Assembly: GCA_029258925.1 (NCBI GenBank)
Contig: JAPDJV010000036.1
Location: 1 to 61,541 of the forward strand
DNA length: 61,541 nt
Direction: 5' to 3'
Source of the DNA: Thermoproteota archaeon
Lineage (GTDB): Archaea; Thermoproteota; Thermoprotei_A; EX4484-217-1; JAPDJV01
Below are positions 20,333-30,235 of this stretch, one piece after another. The first letter of the stretch is position 1; every line of letters begins with the position of its first letter. A program made the translations under genes and the position numbers. Under the pieces are notes generated by a model that searched no databases, was not told the origin of the DNA, and saw nothing but the letters and a program-made list of their open reading frames with translations.

Positions 20333-20474
20333 GACTCTCCACCGCGCTAACCTAATAGTTCATCTTTGGGAGAAATGTGGGATTCGTTTTAAGTATATAA
20401 ATTTTATTGTTCTTATTATTCTCAGTAAACTTTAAAAGAATGTGGGAGTTCTGAAACACTTCAAGTGATTCACA
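20333..20474. promoter_or_regulatory. Divergent promoter region of livK and livH
   Basis: AT-rich gap between divergent transporter operons, with TATA-like runs AAGTATATAAAT (about 20391-20402) and TTTAAAAG (about 20431). It would drive both livKGF (minus) and livHM (plus). No clear palindromic operator was found. Confidence 0.5.
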
Positions 20475-21401
20475 GTGCTAAACGTAATAGCAGACGCCAT
20501 AGTATTCAGTAACCTGCTAGCTTTAATGGCTTTAGGAATAACGTTAACCTATATGACAGTTAAGGTTGCAAATTTCGCACACGGCGATTTCGCAACTGTT
20601 GGAATATATTTTGTATATACGTTATTCATAGTAGTAGGTGTTTCACAGTACTTCCTCCTACCATTTGCCTTTTTAATGGGGGGGCTTGTAGCATCTCTAT
20701 CATATTTCCTAGTATTTAAACCCCTAGTGAATAGGGGGGTTGGAAGCGTGGGTTTAATGATTGCCTCGATAGCCATGGATATGATAATAAGGTCATTCCT
20801 CCACATATACTCCGATATAATGCAGTTGGAAACAAAGAAAATCTTCAGAGGATTTATTTTCCAAGACTTCGTCTTCCAAATCTACAACTGGACTCTGCCA
20901 GGAATACTGGTGGTTTCAACAATACTATCAATAACACTAATACTATCATTACACTTGCTATTAACTAAGACTAAAATGGGTATTGCGATGAGAGCTGCAA
21001 TCGAGAACCCTAACTTAGCGGAAGTGTTAGGGGTCAACGTTAACTTAGTATATGCGATATCGTGGTTTATAGCTGGAGGACTAGCAGGTATTGCTGGAGC
21101 ACTATTGCCGTTCACAATGGTTTCTGATCCGGAGATTGGATGGCAGATTCTCTTAAGAGTATTCGCTGCATCAATTCTAGGCGGGCTCTCAAGCCTGTAT
21201 GGGGCAATTCTCGGAGGATATATTGTTGGATTTGCGGAGACTCTGGGAATATACTTCCTATCTAAGCCTCCATTTAACATTTCAACGGCTTATAGGCCAG
21301 CCATATCGTTCATGATAATCATATTATGCCTCCTCATAATACCTGAGGGAATAGTATCCGTGAAAATAAGCTTAAAGATGCCTTGGAGGAGAAAGCAGTG
21401 A
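20475..21401 (+). CDS. livH: Branched-chain amino-acid permease LivH
   Basis: Polytopic membrane permease with about eight hydrophobic segments. The family segments GAILGGYIVGFAETLG and MGIAMRAAIENPNLAEVLGV (the ATPase-coupling loop) are visible. Start GTG 20475. It overlaps livM by four bases (GTGA), so the two permease subunits are translationally coupled. Confidence 0.9.
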   Translation: MLNVIADAIVFSNLLALMALGITLTYMTVKVANFAHGDFATVGIYFVYTLFIVVGVSQYFLLPFAFLMGGLVASLSYFLVFKPLVNRGVGSVGLMIASIAMDMIIRSFLHIYSDIMQLETKKIFRGFIFQDFVFQIYNWTLPGILVVSTILSITLILSLHLLLTKTKMGIAMRAAIENPNLAEVLGVNVNLVYAISWFIAGGLAGIAGALLPFTMVSDPEIGWQILLRVFAASILGGLSSLYGAILGGYIVGFAETLGIYFLSKPPFNISTAYRPAISFMIIILCLLIIPEGIVSVKISLKMPWRRKQ

Positions 21402-22465
21402 TAGACATCATTAGATTACTAGTGGACATAATAGCTTTCTACGCAATATATTTACTTCTATCTATAAGCTTAAATGTGGAATACGGGTATGCAGGAATCC
21501 CTAACTTCGGGAAAGCCTTGTTCTTCGCTGCAGGAGGATTCGTAGTGGGATCGCTTACATCTAGACTACTAGCTCCCCTAGCTGGAATAGACCTCCATCA
21601 AGTCAACTTCAAAATATACAATGTGCTCATAGCAACAAAAGTGTCACAGTATTTGTCGGGAAATATTTTACTAGCACTAACAGCATTCATAGCAATGATT
21701 ATATTGGGGGCAATTATGGGAGGACTGCTTGGAGTAGTAGCATCCTACCCAGCTATAAGGCTTAGAGAAGACTACTTGGCAATAACTCTTCTTGCAGCAG
21801 GAGAGCTTGCTAGAATAATAGCTAGGAACTATGATCCCTTGATATGTGGCACACTCGGTGTATCCGTTCCAGACCCCTTTGCCTGGCTGCCTGGAATTCA
21901 GAGAAGCATCGTCCAGGCTGGGATAATGATGAGTATTGCAGTAATGGTTTGGCTCCTAGTTGAGAGAATTGCTAGATCGCCTTTTGGAAGACTTCTGAGA
22001 GCTATTAGAGAAGACGAGAGAGCTGCGGAAGTATATGGCAAAAACGTTGCATCAATTAGAATGAGGGCGCTACTAATAGGCTCAAGCATAGCTGGATTGG
22101 CTGGAGCTATCTATGCCTTCTATGTTGGAAGTGTCCATGCAGACGACTACACGCCCATAAGAACATTCATTGTCTGGGTTATGGTGGTCCTCGGAGGTGC
22201 GGGAAACAATGCTGGAGCAGCGCTTGGATCACTGGTATACGTGTTATCCGATAGAATAATAATGCAAGTTAAGTACTATATTACCGTTCCATTCGACATA
22301 AACTACTTGAGCTACATGGCCTTCGGAACACTACTCATACTAGTACTAATGTACAGACCCAAGGGAATACTTCCCGAGAAACCTAGCCTAACAATAGATT
22401 TCAGCAAGGTAATCTCTAGGCTAAGAGAGGAGGCTGAAGCATCGCCTGAAGGGTCAGGAGGCTAG
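21398..22465 (+). CDS. livM: Branched-chain amino-acid permease LivM
   Basis: Second permease subunit. Contains LSLNVEYGYAGIPNFGKALFF-type segment, the ATPase-coupling loop GRLLRAIREDERAAEVYG, and about eight to ten hydrophobic helices. I chose GTG 21398, which overlaps the livH stop and has GGAGGA about 8 bases upstream, over TTG 21383. Its last bases overlap by four with the converging GTPase gene. Confidence 0.89.
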   Translation: MIDIIRLLVDIIAFYAIYLLLSISLNVEYGYAGIPNFGKALFFAAGGFVVGSLTSRLLAPLAGIDLHQVNFKIYNVLIATKVSQYLSGNILLALTAFIAMIILGAIMGGLLGVVASYPAIRLREDYLAITLLAAGELARIIARNYDPLICGTLGVSVPDPFAWLPGIQRSIVQAGIMMSIAVMVWLLVERIARSPFGRLLRAIREDERAAEVYGKNVASIRMRALLIGSSIAGLAGAIYAFYVGSVHADDYTPIRTFIVWVMVVLGGAGNNAGAALGSLVYVLSDRIIMQVKYYITVPFDINYLSYMAFGTLLILVLMYRPKGILPEKPSLTIDFSKVISRLREEAEASPEGSGG

Positions 22466-23247
22466 GTTTCGGGAGCAACATAGAAGTTTATTTTCCCCTT
22501 ATGCCAATCCCTTATAATAGTTCTAGCCGCCTCCTCGACATTAGGTTCCCCGCTCTTCTTGTAGAACCACCCCCTCCTCACAGCTATTTCCTCCAGTATC
22601 TTATAGGGATCGTCGTGATCCATCCCGTAAGCCTCTCTAATCGAAGCAGGGTCGTGCTTCAATGCCCTGGTAATCAATACTATTGCCGGTTTAATGGGGT
22701 TCCGGAGTTCCTCAGGAGGCAAACCTCTAATCGCAGCCTCTACACTACCCCTCCTAACAGGAAGTATTCCAGGAGTATCGATAACTCTAATATCCCTGCC
22801 CACCCTGTAGAACTGTACATGTCTAGTGTACCCGGGGCTCCCGGGTATGGGACTCGTTGGAGCGCTCTTCCTGCCCTTTAAAGCATTTATTATTGTAGAT
22901 TTCCCAACTTTAGGGTAGCCTACTACAGCCACCGTTATAGGCCTCCTGTTCCCCGCCACCATCCTAATAGCCCTCCTTAAAACTCTAGTTCCAAGCCTAC
23001 TCTTAGCACTCACATACACCGTGGGGTAACCAGAGTTTTCGAAAATCCTCTTCCACCGCTCAACAATATTCCTGGGAACCATGTCAGCCTTATTCATCAC
23101 TATCAACAGTCTCCTACCCATTCCCCCGACAATACTCTCAAGCCTCCTACTCCTAGTGGCAACAGGATCTCTAGCATCAACTACTTCTAAAACCACATCA
23201 GCCATCCTAACTATTCTCCTAATATCCCTCCACGACGCAGTTATCAA
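22462..23247 (-). CDS. Circularly permuted GTPase (YlqF/YawG family)
   Basis: The GTPase motifs occur in permuted order: G4 (VMNKADMV) first, then G1 (GYPKVGKST) and G3 (DTPGI). This order marks the ribosome-biogenesis GTPase family, so a role in ribosome assembly is likely. The open frame extends to 23331, but TTG 23247 (MITASWRDI) is preferred because AAGGTGTGA lies just upstream and the family N-terminus starts there. No other operon member. Confidence 0.85.
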   Translation of the reverse strand: MITASWRDIRRIVRMADVVLEVVDARDPVATRSRRLESIVGGMGRRLLIVMNKADMVPRNIVERWKRIFENSGYPTVYVSAKSRLGTRVLRRAIRMVAGNRRPITVAVVGYPKVGKSTIINALKGRKSAPTSPIPGSPGYTRHVQFYRVGRDIRVIDTPGILPVRRGSVEAAIRGLPPEELRNPIKPAIVLITRALKHDPASIREAYGMDHDDPYKILEEIAVRRGWFYKKSGEPNVEEAARTIIRDWHKGKINFYVAPET

Positions 23248-23340
23248 AACATCACACCTTAAACAGTGACTACACCAGTAACTCTCTGCAAGTATTTGGA
23301 TAAAAAGTTTATATGGGCGTCTAAGACACATCTTATTTGA

Positions 23341-23434
<94 letters not shown>

Positions 23435-23699
23435 CACATAATGTTTGAATATCTTCTGAGGATCTCAAGCCTTACATGAGATCCCGATAATGTTGCCCGG
23501 TTAGGGATCCATGTTTTTAAGAAAGCTGAAGAGAACGTGTTGCTTGCTTCATCAGAGTTCCAGACTTTTAAGCATATGTCTGCTAACGGAGGCGATGAAA
23601 GCTGTTAGTGTTGTTAATTCTAGGTGGAGTCTTAAGTCTACACTACGATGGCCTACGGCCTACATGTTGTGAGTAGAACCCAGGCTATCATTGAGGACT

Positions 23700-24119
23700 G
23701 TGAGGTTTGAAGTCTTAGGGCTCCTATTAGTAGCTATACCGCTATCGCTCATCGAGGGAATACATGTAATAAGCGTCGTGTTATTCTTCTCCCTCTGCTC
23801 CAATGCACTCATTGCAGATGCACTCTTGGAAGTATGAGAGAGGTTTTGAGGAGTGCGAGAGAGTCCTTCCTAGGCTAGATACTATGTACTTCCACATAGC
23901 CCACAACAGGGAGACAGCGTTACCCCTTAATTTACATGTGAGCATGCCTCCCGCGATGTACATGATCTACATGAAGATGTCATATTTAGACTAGGAGGAA
24001 TCATCGTGTACACAGTCTTCCCACATATGGCCATATTCATGGTGTTAAAATGGCTCGCTGCGAAAGCTTTAGATAAAGGCTATTTAAGTACTACTGATCT
24101 TCCAGTGAGCTATGTTTGA
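23700..24119 (+). pseudogene. Possible decayed membrane-protein gene
   Basis: Three coding-like pieces lie one after another in different frames. The first (GTG 23700 to TGA 23837) is strongly hydrophobic, with VLGLLLVAIPLSLIEGIHV and VVLFFSLCSNALIADALL. The second (to about 23994) carries MPPAMYMIYMKM; the third (about 24008-24119) carries VFPHMAIFMVLKWLAAKAL. The order fits a membrane protein broken by frameshifts, but I recognise no family, and the first piece could be a real 45-residue membrane protein with its own ribosome binding site. 23435-23699 holds nothing recognisable. Confidence 0.4.
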
Positions 24120-24203
24120 AGTCATATACAACTGTCCCTGCATAATCGGTCATATTTTATAGGAAAGCATTTTTATGCTGATGCTTCATAGAGAATTGGG
24201 TGT

Positions 24204-24878
24204 GTGCGTTTGAAGTGGGAGATTTCTAATAGACCTGCATACTCTCTTCTCAAGGTTTCATTAAGTCCTGGAGAAAAGATTACCGCCGAAGCCGGAGCTT
24301 ACGTTATGCATCGTGGCGATGTTGATATTAAGACACATACTGGCGGCGGACTTTTGAAGGCTTTTGCCAGAGCTCTTATGGCTGGCGAAACTGTTTTCTT
24401 GAACTCGTTTACTGCTCGTAGCAGTGCAGAGATCTGGTTTGCTCCTAGTTTGCCCGGTGACATCTCCTATGTTCCGCTGGAGGGCAGAGGGCTGATAATC
24501 CAGGACATGAGCTATCTGGCTCACCACGGTGATGTGCGTCTTAGTGTAGCGTGGAGAGGATTTAGGGGGCTACTTGCTGAGGGTTCCCTCGTCTGGCTCA
24601 AGGCTGAGGGACGTGGTGGAGTGTGGGTTAATAGTTATGGTGGTATAGAGGAAATAGTGTTAGGACCAGGTGAAGAAATGGCTCTTGACAACTTCCACTT
24701 CGTTGCAATGGAGCCTACTCTAAGCTGGAAGGTTAAGAAATTCGGTGGATTAAAGAGTTTCCTATTCGGGAAAGAGGGAGTTGTCATTCATTTAAAGGGG
24801 CCGGGTAAAATACTTGTTCAAACAAGAATACTGCCACCTTTCGCATACGTACTTAAAAGATTCCTACCCTCGGGATAG
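24204..24878 (+). CDS. AIM24/TIGR00266-type protein
   Basis: Beta-rich protein of the AIM24 (TIGR00266) family, whose biochemical role is not known. Family features: opening substrate-like segment NRPAYSLLKVSL, the glycine-rich ITAEAGAYVMHRGD and the TGGGLLKAFARALMAGET stretch. About 224 residues, no signal peptide. Start is GTG 24204 or TTG 24210. No neighbours in the same operon. Confidence 0.82.
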   Translation: MRLKWEISNRPAYSLLKVSLSPGEKITAEAGAYVMHRGDVDIKTHTGGGLLKAFARALMAGETVFLNSFTARSSAEIWFAPSLPGDISYVPLEGRGLIIQDMSYLAHHGDVRLSVAWRGFRGLLAEGSLVWLKAEGRGGVWVNSYGGIEEIVLGPGEEMALDNFHFVAMEPTLSWKVKKFGGLKSFLFGKEGVVIHLKGPGKILVQTRILPPFAYVLKRFLPSG

Positions 24879-25224
24879 AATACTACATAACCTCCGCTAT
24901 TAGAGGTCGTACCCATATTTGAACAACAGCACTTTCATCACTATGCAAGTACACTTTAAGCTTAAGCCTGTTGAGTACCTTTTTGAGGAAACATATCTTC
25001 AAAGCCGTTGAAACTTTGAAAAGAGGGAATGACTGGTGAAGACATATTGATATTCTCCGAGTTGCATCTGCTAAGTATAATCATCTATTCCGGACCACTA
25101 TACTCAAAGATTACGCCCAACTCGTTGTAAACATTATTATTAGAAGCAACCTCTTAATAGTTAACACAAAACAGTTTTTAGTTGGTTGAACACATATCCT
25201 AATTTATGTGAGAGGTAATAGGTA
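24879..25224. other. Intergenic region without a recognisable gene
   Basis: No convincing frame on either strand. A short plus-strand piece near 25060-25190 reads smoothly but has no start or family match. GAGGTAATAGG at 25211-25221 is the likely ribosome binding site of the next gene. Confidence 0.45.
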
Positions 25225-25911
25225 TTGACTACTAGGAAAACGGAAATTTTAGTAGTTGTAATTGGAGTATCCGTTATTCTAGGTGGAGTACTCTACATAA
25301 TGCTTCTTCAACCCTCTACAAGTCATGGAGTATCCGAGCTGTTCGAACTTAAGAGAATTGAAGGCATAGGGGATGTTGTTGAAACTTTAAATTCATTATA
25401 TGTAACTCAAATATTACTAGATCCCGAGACAGGGGAGACTATAGCTGTAAGCTCATATAACTTTACAGTTACATATGAGAACGAGACGGTAGTCGAAGTT
25501 TTCGTAGAAGCATCGTCGACCGCACCTAACATGACCTCCTCGGCAACAGCACTCTTAAACAAGAGTGATTGGAGCATTATTGATGTGAAAGACTGCGATG
25601 AGAGGATGACAACTAGGTTAATTGGGGGAGCATATTATCCTTTCATTATAGCAGACCAGCTAGTAAGTTTGATGGAGAATGGTAATGTTTCATATAGCTG
25701 TAGATATGTTGGTTATCGTAATGTCGGCGATGTTTCTCTTAAAGCATGGAACATTACAATATGGATATCGGGATCGGAGTACTCTCAACCAACGATAAAG
25801 GCTGTAATAGTTGATCTCAAAGGTTACGCAGCAATTGTAGAAATGATTATGATAAACCCTGCTGAAGCAATACTCCACTGTAAAGTAGAGAAAATAGTGC
25901 CAAAAACTTGA
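25225..25911 (+). CDS. Membrane-anchored extracellular hypothetical protein
   Basis: Not recognised. One N-terminal hydrophobic segment (residues 8-30, with VVVIGVSVILGGVLYIMLL) followed by a 200-residue outer domain. Many N-x-S/T sites (for example NETV, NMTS, NKSD, NVSY) suggest an N-glycosylated surface protein. Three cysteines. Start TTG 25225 follows a good ribosome binding site. It stands alone before the oxidoreductase operon. Confidence 0.72.
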   Translation: MTTRKTEILVVVIGVSVILGGVLYIMLLQPSTSHGVSELFELKRIEGIGDVVETLNSLYVTQILLDPETGETIAVSSYNFTVTYENETVVEVFVEASSTAPNMTSSATALLNKSDWSIIDVKDCDERMTTRLIGGAYYPFIIADQLVSLMENGNVSYSCRYVGYRNVGDVSLKAWNITIWISGSEYSQPTIKAVIVDLKGYAAIVEMIMINPAEAILHCKVEKIVPKT

Positions 25912-26032
25912 ATGATAAATGCTATTACTTATTACTCATGAAGAGTACCATGTTAACAGCAATTCTACAGTAATCCTTAAGTATATTTACCTCTAACAGT
26001 GCAAACTGTAACATAAACGGGGGGTTACCTTT

Positions 26033-26590
26033 TTGATCGAGATAAGGTGGCATGGTCGAGGAGGGCAAGGTGCATGGACCGCGAGTAATATTCTGGCTCA
26101 AGCAGCATTGAAAGAGGAGAAATATGCACAGTCATTCCCAGCATTCGGCCCGGAGAGAATGGGCACCCCCATACTAGCGTTTACTAGGATAAGCGATGAA
26201 CCAATCCATATACATTGCATGGTGTATAATCCGGATGCAATTGTAGTATTAGATCCGACACTACTTAAGACGATCAATGTAGTGGCAGGCTTAAAGGAGG
26301 GAGGAACCATAATAGTTAACTACAGCAATGAAGCAAGGGAATTATACAAGCTTTTGAACGTGGAAGCTGGGAAATACAGGGTTTACACAGTGCCTGCAAC
26401 TGAAATAGCTATAGAGGTTCTGGGGCGTCCAATAGCGAATACTGCGATGATAGGAAGCCTAGTGAAGGCAATGGGCGTAGTAAGGCTTGAAAGCGTTCTA
26501 GAGACTATAAGAGAGAGATTTCCGGGGACTATTGGAGAAAGAAATGTTGAAGCCGCTAAGAGAGCCTACGAGCAAGTAAAAGAGGTGTAA
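26033..26590 (+). CDS. porC: 2-oxoacid:ferredoxin oxidoreductase gamma subunit
   Basis: Gamma subunit of pyruvate (or 2-oxoisovalerate) ferredoxin oxidoreductase, which oxidises a 2-oxoacid to acyl-CoA and CO2 and reduces ferredoxin. Start MIEIRWHGRGGQGAWTAS is the family signature. TTG 26033 is the start codon. It opens the four-gene operon porCDAB; the delta-subunit gene follows after 5 bases. Confidence 0.93.
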   Translation: MIEIRWHGRGGQGAWTASNILAQAALKEEKYAQSFPAFGPERMGTPILAFTRISDEPIHIHCMVYNPDAIVVLDPTLLKTINVVAGLKEGGTIIVNYSNEARELYKLLNVEAGKYRVYTVPATEIAIEVLGRPIANTAMIGSLVKAMGVVRLESVLETIRERFPGTIGERNVEAAKRAYEQVKEV

Positions 26591-26595
26591 GTCTT

Positions 26596-26868
26596 ATGGG
26601 TGAAACCCTTAGAAGCTGGAAAGAACTACCTCTCTCAGCACTCCCATTCAAGCTTTCAACAGAATTCAAGACAGGCGATTGGAGAACATTTAGGCCCGTA
26701 GTGGACCAGGAGAAGTGTACAAGATGTCTCCTATGCTGGGTTTATTGTCCAGACATGTCGATAGTGTGGGATGGGCAGAGGATTTCAGTAAACTACGATT
26801 ACTGTAAGGGATGCGGTATCTGCGCCCGCGAGTGCCCCGTAAAGGCCATAGAAATGGTTAAGGAGTGA
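26596..26868 (+). CDS. porD: 2-oxoacid:ferredoxin oxidoreductase delta subunit (2x 4Fe-4S)
   Basis: Small ferredoxin-like subunit (90 residues) passing electrons to external ferredoxin. Two cluster motifs are visible: CTRCLLCWVYCP and CKGCGICARECP. The stop (GAGTGA) overlaps the possible GTG start of the next gene. Confidence 0.93.
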   Translation: MGETLRSWKELPLSALPFKLSTEFKTGDWRTFRPVVDQEKCTRCLLCWVYCPDMSIVWDGQRISVNYDYCKGCGICARECPVKAIEMVKE

Positions 26869-26882
26869 GGTGGATTAAGGCT

Positions 26883-28115
26883 ATGAGTCGGTTGAAACAG
26901 GTCTTAATGGGTTTAAATGGAGACGAGGCAGTCGCATGGGCTGTGAAACAATGTGATGTAGATGTTGTAGCAGCGTATCCCATAACCCCGCAGACCATAA
27001 TAGTTGAAAAGTTCTCGGAGTTTGTCGCAAACGGTGAAGTTCACACAGAGTTTGTTGCAGTTGAATCGGAGCACTCGGCTATGAGCGCCTGCGTTGGAGC
27101 AGCTGCAGCTGGGGGAAGAGCGTTTACGGCCACAGCTGCAAACGGCCTAGCATTAATGTGGGAAATACTCTACATTGCAGCAAGTCTTAGACTGCCCATA
27201 GTAATGGCTGTCGCAAACAGAGCTCTCTCGGCACCAATCAACATACACTGCGATCACAGCGACAGCATGGGAGCTAGAGATACGGGCTGGATACAAATAT
27301 ACGTTGAAGACGCTCAGGAAGCATATGATTCAACAATCCAAGCATTTAAGATAGCCGAACACCCAGACGTGCTTCTTCCAGTAATGGTTTGCTTAGACGG
27401 CTTCTTCTTAAGTCATACTCTTCAAAACGTGAAAATCTTGCCGGACGAAGCTGTGAAGAAGTTCGTAGGCGAGAGAAAAATACCTGAAACAATGGTCGAT
27501 TACTTCGGGAAAAAGGTTCCAGTAGTTCTAAACCCAGACAAACCATTGAGCTTCGGACCCCTCGACCTATACGACTACTACTTTGAACATAAGATTCCAC
27601 AGTTCAAGGCAATGGAGAAAGCCAAAGATGTCATAAGGGAGGTCAACGAGGAATGGTTCAAGCTTACTGGTAGGAAGTATGGAGATGGACTAATAGATAC
27701 GTATGCCATTGAGGATGCCGACGTAGCCATAGTAATCCTCGGCTCCGCAGCTGGAACAGCAAAATCCGTGGCTGAACAGTTGAGGAAGAACGGGGTTAAA
27801 GTAGGGGTTGTGAGAATCAGAACCTTTAGACCCTTCCCAGAAGAAGGCCTCGTGGAGGCTCTGAAAAACGTGAAAGTAGTCGGTGTCATGGATAGGAGTG
27901 GGAGTTTTGGTGCAATAGGTGGACCGGTGTTCTTAGAAACACGTGCAACATTTTACGATAAATCTGAGAGACCTGTAATAGTGGGATACATATACGGTCT
28001 TGGAGGCAGAGACTTGTCTCCCGAAATGGTTAAAAAAGTCTTCGATGAGCTTCTCGAAATCAAGAGAACAGGAAAAGTTAGGAGAACGCTTAGTTTTGTA
28101 GGGGTAAGAGAATGA
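26883..28115 (+). CDS. porA: 2-oxoacid:ferredoxin oxidoreductase alpha subunit
   Basis: Alpha subunit; segments MGLNGDEAVAWAVKQCD, AAYPITPQTIIVEKFSEF, ESEHSAMSACVGAAAAGGRA and TAANGLALMWEI are diagnostic. I prefer ATG 26883 to GTG 26865, since GAGGTGG (26867-26873) makes a ribosome binding site for the ATG. ATGA overlap with the beta subunit indicates translational coupling. Confidence 0.92.
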   Translation: MSRLKQVLMGLNGDEAVAWAVKQCDVDVVAAYPITPQTIIVEKFSEFVANGEVHTEFVAVESEHSAMSACVGAAAAGGRAFTATAANGLALMWEILYIAASLRLPIVMAVANRALSAPINIHCDHSDSMGARDTGWIQIYVEDAQEAYDSTIQAFKIAEHPDVLLPVMVCLDGFFLSHTLQNVKILPDEAVKKFVGERKIPETMVDYFGKKVPVVLNPDKPLSFGPLDLYDYYFEHKIPQFKAMEKAKDVIREVNEEWFKLTGRKYGDGLIDTYAIEDADVAIVILGSAAGTAKSVAEQLRKNGVKVGVVRIRTFRPFPEEGLVEALKNVKVVGVMDRSGSFGAIGGPVFLETRATFYDKSERPVIVGYIYGLGGRDLSPEMVKKVFDELLEIKRTGKVRRTLSFVGVRE

Positions 28116-29074
28116 GTGGTAAGATAGTCTTCAACATAAGGGAACTAGCTAAGAGACCTCCCAAACTACTGCCCGGCCACAGGCTGTGTGCTGGATGTGC
28201 TGCGCCAATAATAGCGAAGCTCGCACTCTTAGCCACAGATCGTCCCACAATAGTGGTTAACGCAACAGGATGTCTGGAAGTCGCCACAACGATATTCCCG
28301 TATACGAGCTGGAATGTGCCGTGGATTCACAACGCCTTCGAAAACGCTGCGTCAACAGCCTCCGGGATAGAGGCAGTCATAAAGGCCTTGAAGAAGAAGG
28401 GGAAGTACAAGTATGAAAATGTAGACATAATAGTTTTTGCGGGAGATGGAGGAACATATGACATAGGATTGCAGTCTTTGAGCGGAGCGCTGGAGAGAGG
28501 TCATGACTTCCTCTACATATTATACGACAATGAGGCATACATGAATACTGGAATACAGAGAAGCGGAGGAACACCTCTCGGAGCATGGACAACCACTTCG
28601 CCTGCTGGAAGAGTTATTCCAGGGAAAACGCAACATAAGAAACCCATAGCAGACATAGCTGTAGCCCATAGGATACCCTATGTGGCTACAGCTACTCCAG
28701 CTCATTGGATGGACTTCATGAGGAAGGTTAGGAAAGGCCTTGATGTTAACGGTCCAGCATTCATCCATGCCTTGTCACCATGTGACAGGGGATGGAGATT
28801 TGACACCAGCGAAACAATAGAGGTATGTAAGCTAGCAGTAGACACATGTTACTTCCCACTATGGGAGTTCGAGAATGGAGAGTGGAGATTAACTGATAGA
28901 AGCCTCGCTATCGCAAGAAACCCGAGGCTTAAGAAGCCTGTTGAGGAATTTTTGAAAGTCCAGGGAAGATTTAAACATCTATTTAAACCCGAGAACAGAC
29001 ATTTAATAGAGGAGATACAGAGACACGTTGACGCTATATGGGAGGATCTCCTAGAGAGGACAGGCATTAAGTAA
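28112..29074 (+). CDS. porB: 2-oxoacid:ferredoxin oxidoreductase beta subunit
   Basis: Thiamine-diphosphate-binding beta subunit. Cluster-ligand Cys residues in HRLCAGCAAP, the ThDP/Mg motif VFAGDGGTYDIGLQSLSGAL and DNEAYMNTGIQRSGGTP are present. Substrate (pyruvate or branched 2-oxoacid) cannot be decided from sequence alone; the nearby amino-acid transporter makes either plausible. Last gene of porCDAB. Confidence 0.93.
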   Translation: MSGKIVFNIRELAKRPPKLLPGHRLCAGCAAPIIAKLALLATDRPTIVVNATGCLEVATTIFPYTSWNVPWIHNAFENAASTASGIEAVIKALKKKGKYKYENVDIIVFAGDGGTYDIGLQSLSGALERGHDFLYILYDNEAYMNTGIQRSGGTPLGAWTTTSPAGRVIPGKTQHKKPIADIAVAHRIPYVATATPAHWMDFMRKVRKGLDVNGPAFIHALSPCDRGWRFDTSETIEVCKLAVDTCYFPLWEFENGEWRLTDRSLAIARNPRLKKPVEEFLKVQGRFKHLFKPENRHLIEEIQRHVDAIWEDLLERTGIK

Positions 29075-29154
29075 TATTATGCTCTTTAATTACATTATAT
29101 TACCTCCATTATCCTATTAAAACAAGGAAGCCCATTGAACCGGCAATCATAGAT

Positions 29155-29721
29155 ATGTCAGCGTGTGCAGGGGGCACTACAGTGGAGAATAGTATTGAAA
29201 ACTTGTGGCTTAGAATGAAGGTGAAGCTTAGGGAAGCGTTAGAGAAGTTTTCTGACAGTATAGGATGTAGCGGGTTGAATGCGCTCGCATCTAGGCTTAA
29301 AAAAGATGGGTATAGATCCTATACGTGGCAGAGGATGAAAAGAATATTGGCTGATACTGTAGCAGAGGAGATAATATACTTGCTTGGACCCGAAAACGTT
29401 CGTGGAATATTCTATGCAGACCTTCATGGAGGAGAGCCCGTTAACGTGGGGGAAATAGGGGGGAAGGACATAGACATCATACTGTGGCTTGATGAGAAAA
29501 TAGTTGTAAAAGAAAAATTGCTAGAGAGGAAGCTTGAGGAGAGAACTTCAAGGATCCTAGAGCAATTGCTCGGAGAAGATATACGTAAAACATTGAATAT
29601 ACCTAACTTAGTCGAACTCCACATAGTAAAGAACTTGGAGAAGGACATATTCGGCTGGCTCATAAAAAACTGTAGCTCGGGAGCAATACCAATATGGTTA
29701 AGAAGGGAGGATGCAAAATAG
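29155..29721 (+). CDS. Hypothetical protein, nucleotidyltransferase-like
   Basis: Not firmly recognised. 188 residues, mainly charged helices. The stretch GEIGGKDIDIILWLDEKI looks like the GG..DxD strand of the nucleotidyltransferase superfamily, although the preceding glycine pair is spaced loosely. A TATA-like CTATTAAAA at 29114-29122 lies at a fitting distance from ATG 29155, which has no clear ribosome binding site. Followed by tRNA-Ser. Confidence 0.55.
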   Translation: MSACAGGTTVENSIENLWLRMKVKLREALEKFSDSIGCSGLNALASRLKKDGYRSYTWQRMKRILADTVAEEIIYLLGPENVRGIFYADLHGGEPVNVGEIGGKDIDIILWLDEKIVVKEKLLERKLEERTSRILEQLLGEDIRKTLNIPNLVELHIVKNLEKDIFGWLIKNCSSGAIPIWLRREDAK

Positions 29722-29772
29722 TATATTGAAAAACAGAAAAAATAAAACAGGAAAATGTTTATAAGACAGTGA

Positions 29773-29859
29773 GCCGGGGTCGCCTAGCCTGGTAGGGCGC
29801 CGGCCTGCTAAGCCGGTGGGCTTGCGCCCACGCGGGTTCAAATCCCGCCCCCGGCGCCA
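29773..29859 (+). tRNA. tRNA-Ser(GCT)
   Basis: Acceptor GCCGGGG/CCCCGGC, anticodon arm CCGGC-CTGCTAA-GCCGG (anticodon GCT), a long variable arm (TGGGCTTGCGCCCA) as expected for serine, T-arm GCGGG-TTCAAAT-CCCGC, discriminator G and encoded CCA. No intron. Confidence 0.95.
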
Positions 29860-30235
29860 AACCCCTTTCTCATTAGACACCTATATTGTGTCTTCTATGT
29901 TCCTTTGGAAACCTGTAGTGTCTGGTGTTTAGGGTCAATGTAATGCTTAGTCTTTGCTATGCTGTATGGTTGGATATGGTATACTCCAATACACTACTTC
30001 TTGAAGATTTTATCGAAAGGAAACCTCTACTTTCCAAATTTGGCATAGCAGTCTCCTTTAACGATGTACACCAAGAGTATTCATTAACATAGAATCACTT
30101 AGATTTCCAGATAATAGCTTAAGTAGCTAATAATGGTAATCGCTCGGAACTTAAATTCTATAAATTTTAAATCTCCCAGAGATTTAAAGTAATGTACGAT
30201 TGGCAGATAAGACCCATGATATCTGAGAATTTTAA
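29860..30235. other. Intergenic region without a recognisable gene
   Basis: AT-rich (runs such as TATAAATTTTAAA near 30160), no open frame with coding character on either strand. It separates tRNA-Ser from the 3' end of the minus-strand permease gene. Confidence 0.5.

Noticed and set aside
29698-29880. Minus-strand frame across tRNA-Ser with a GRDLNPRG-type peptide
   Set aside because: Antisense of the tRNA; a well-known annotation artefact.
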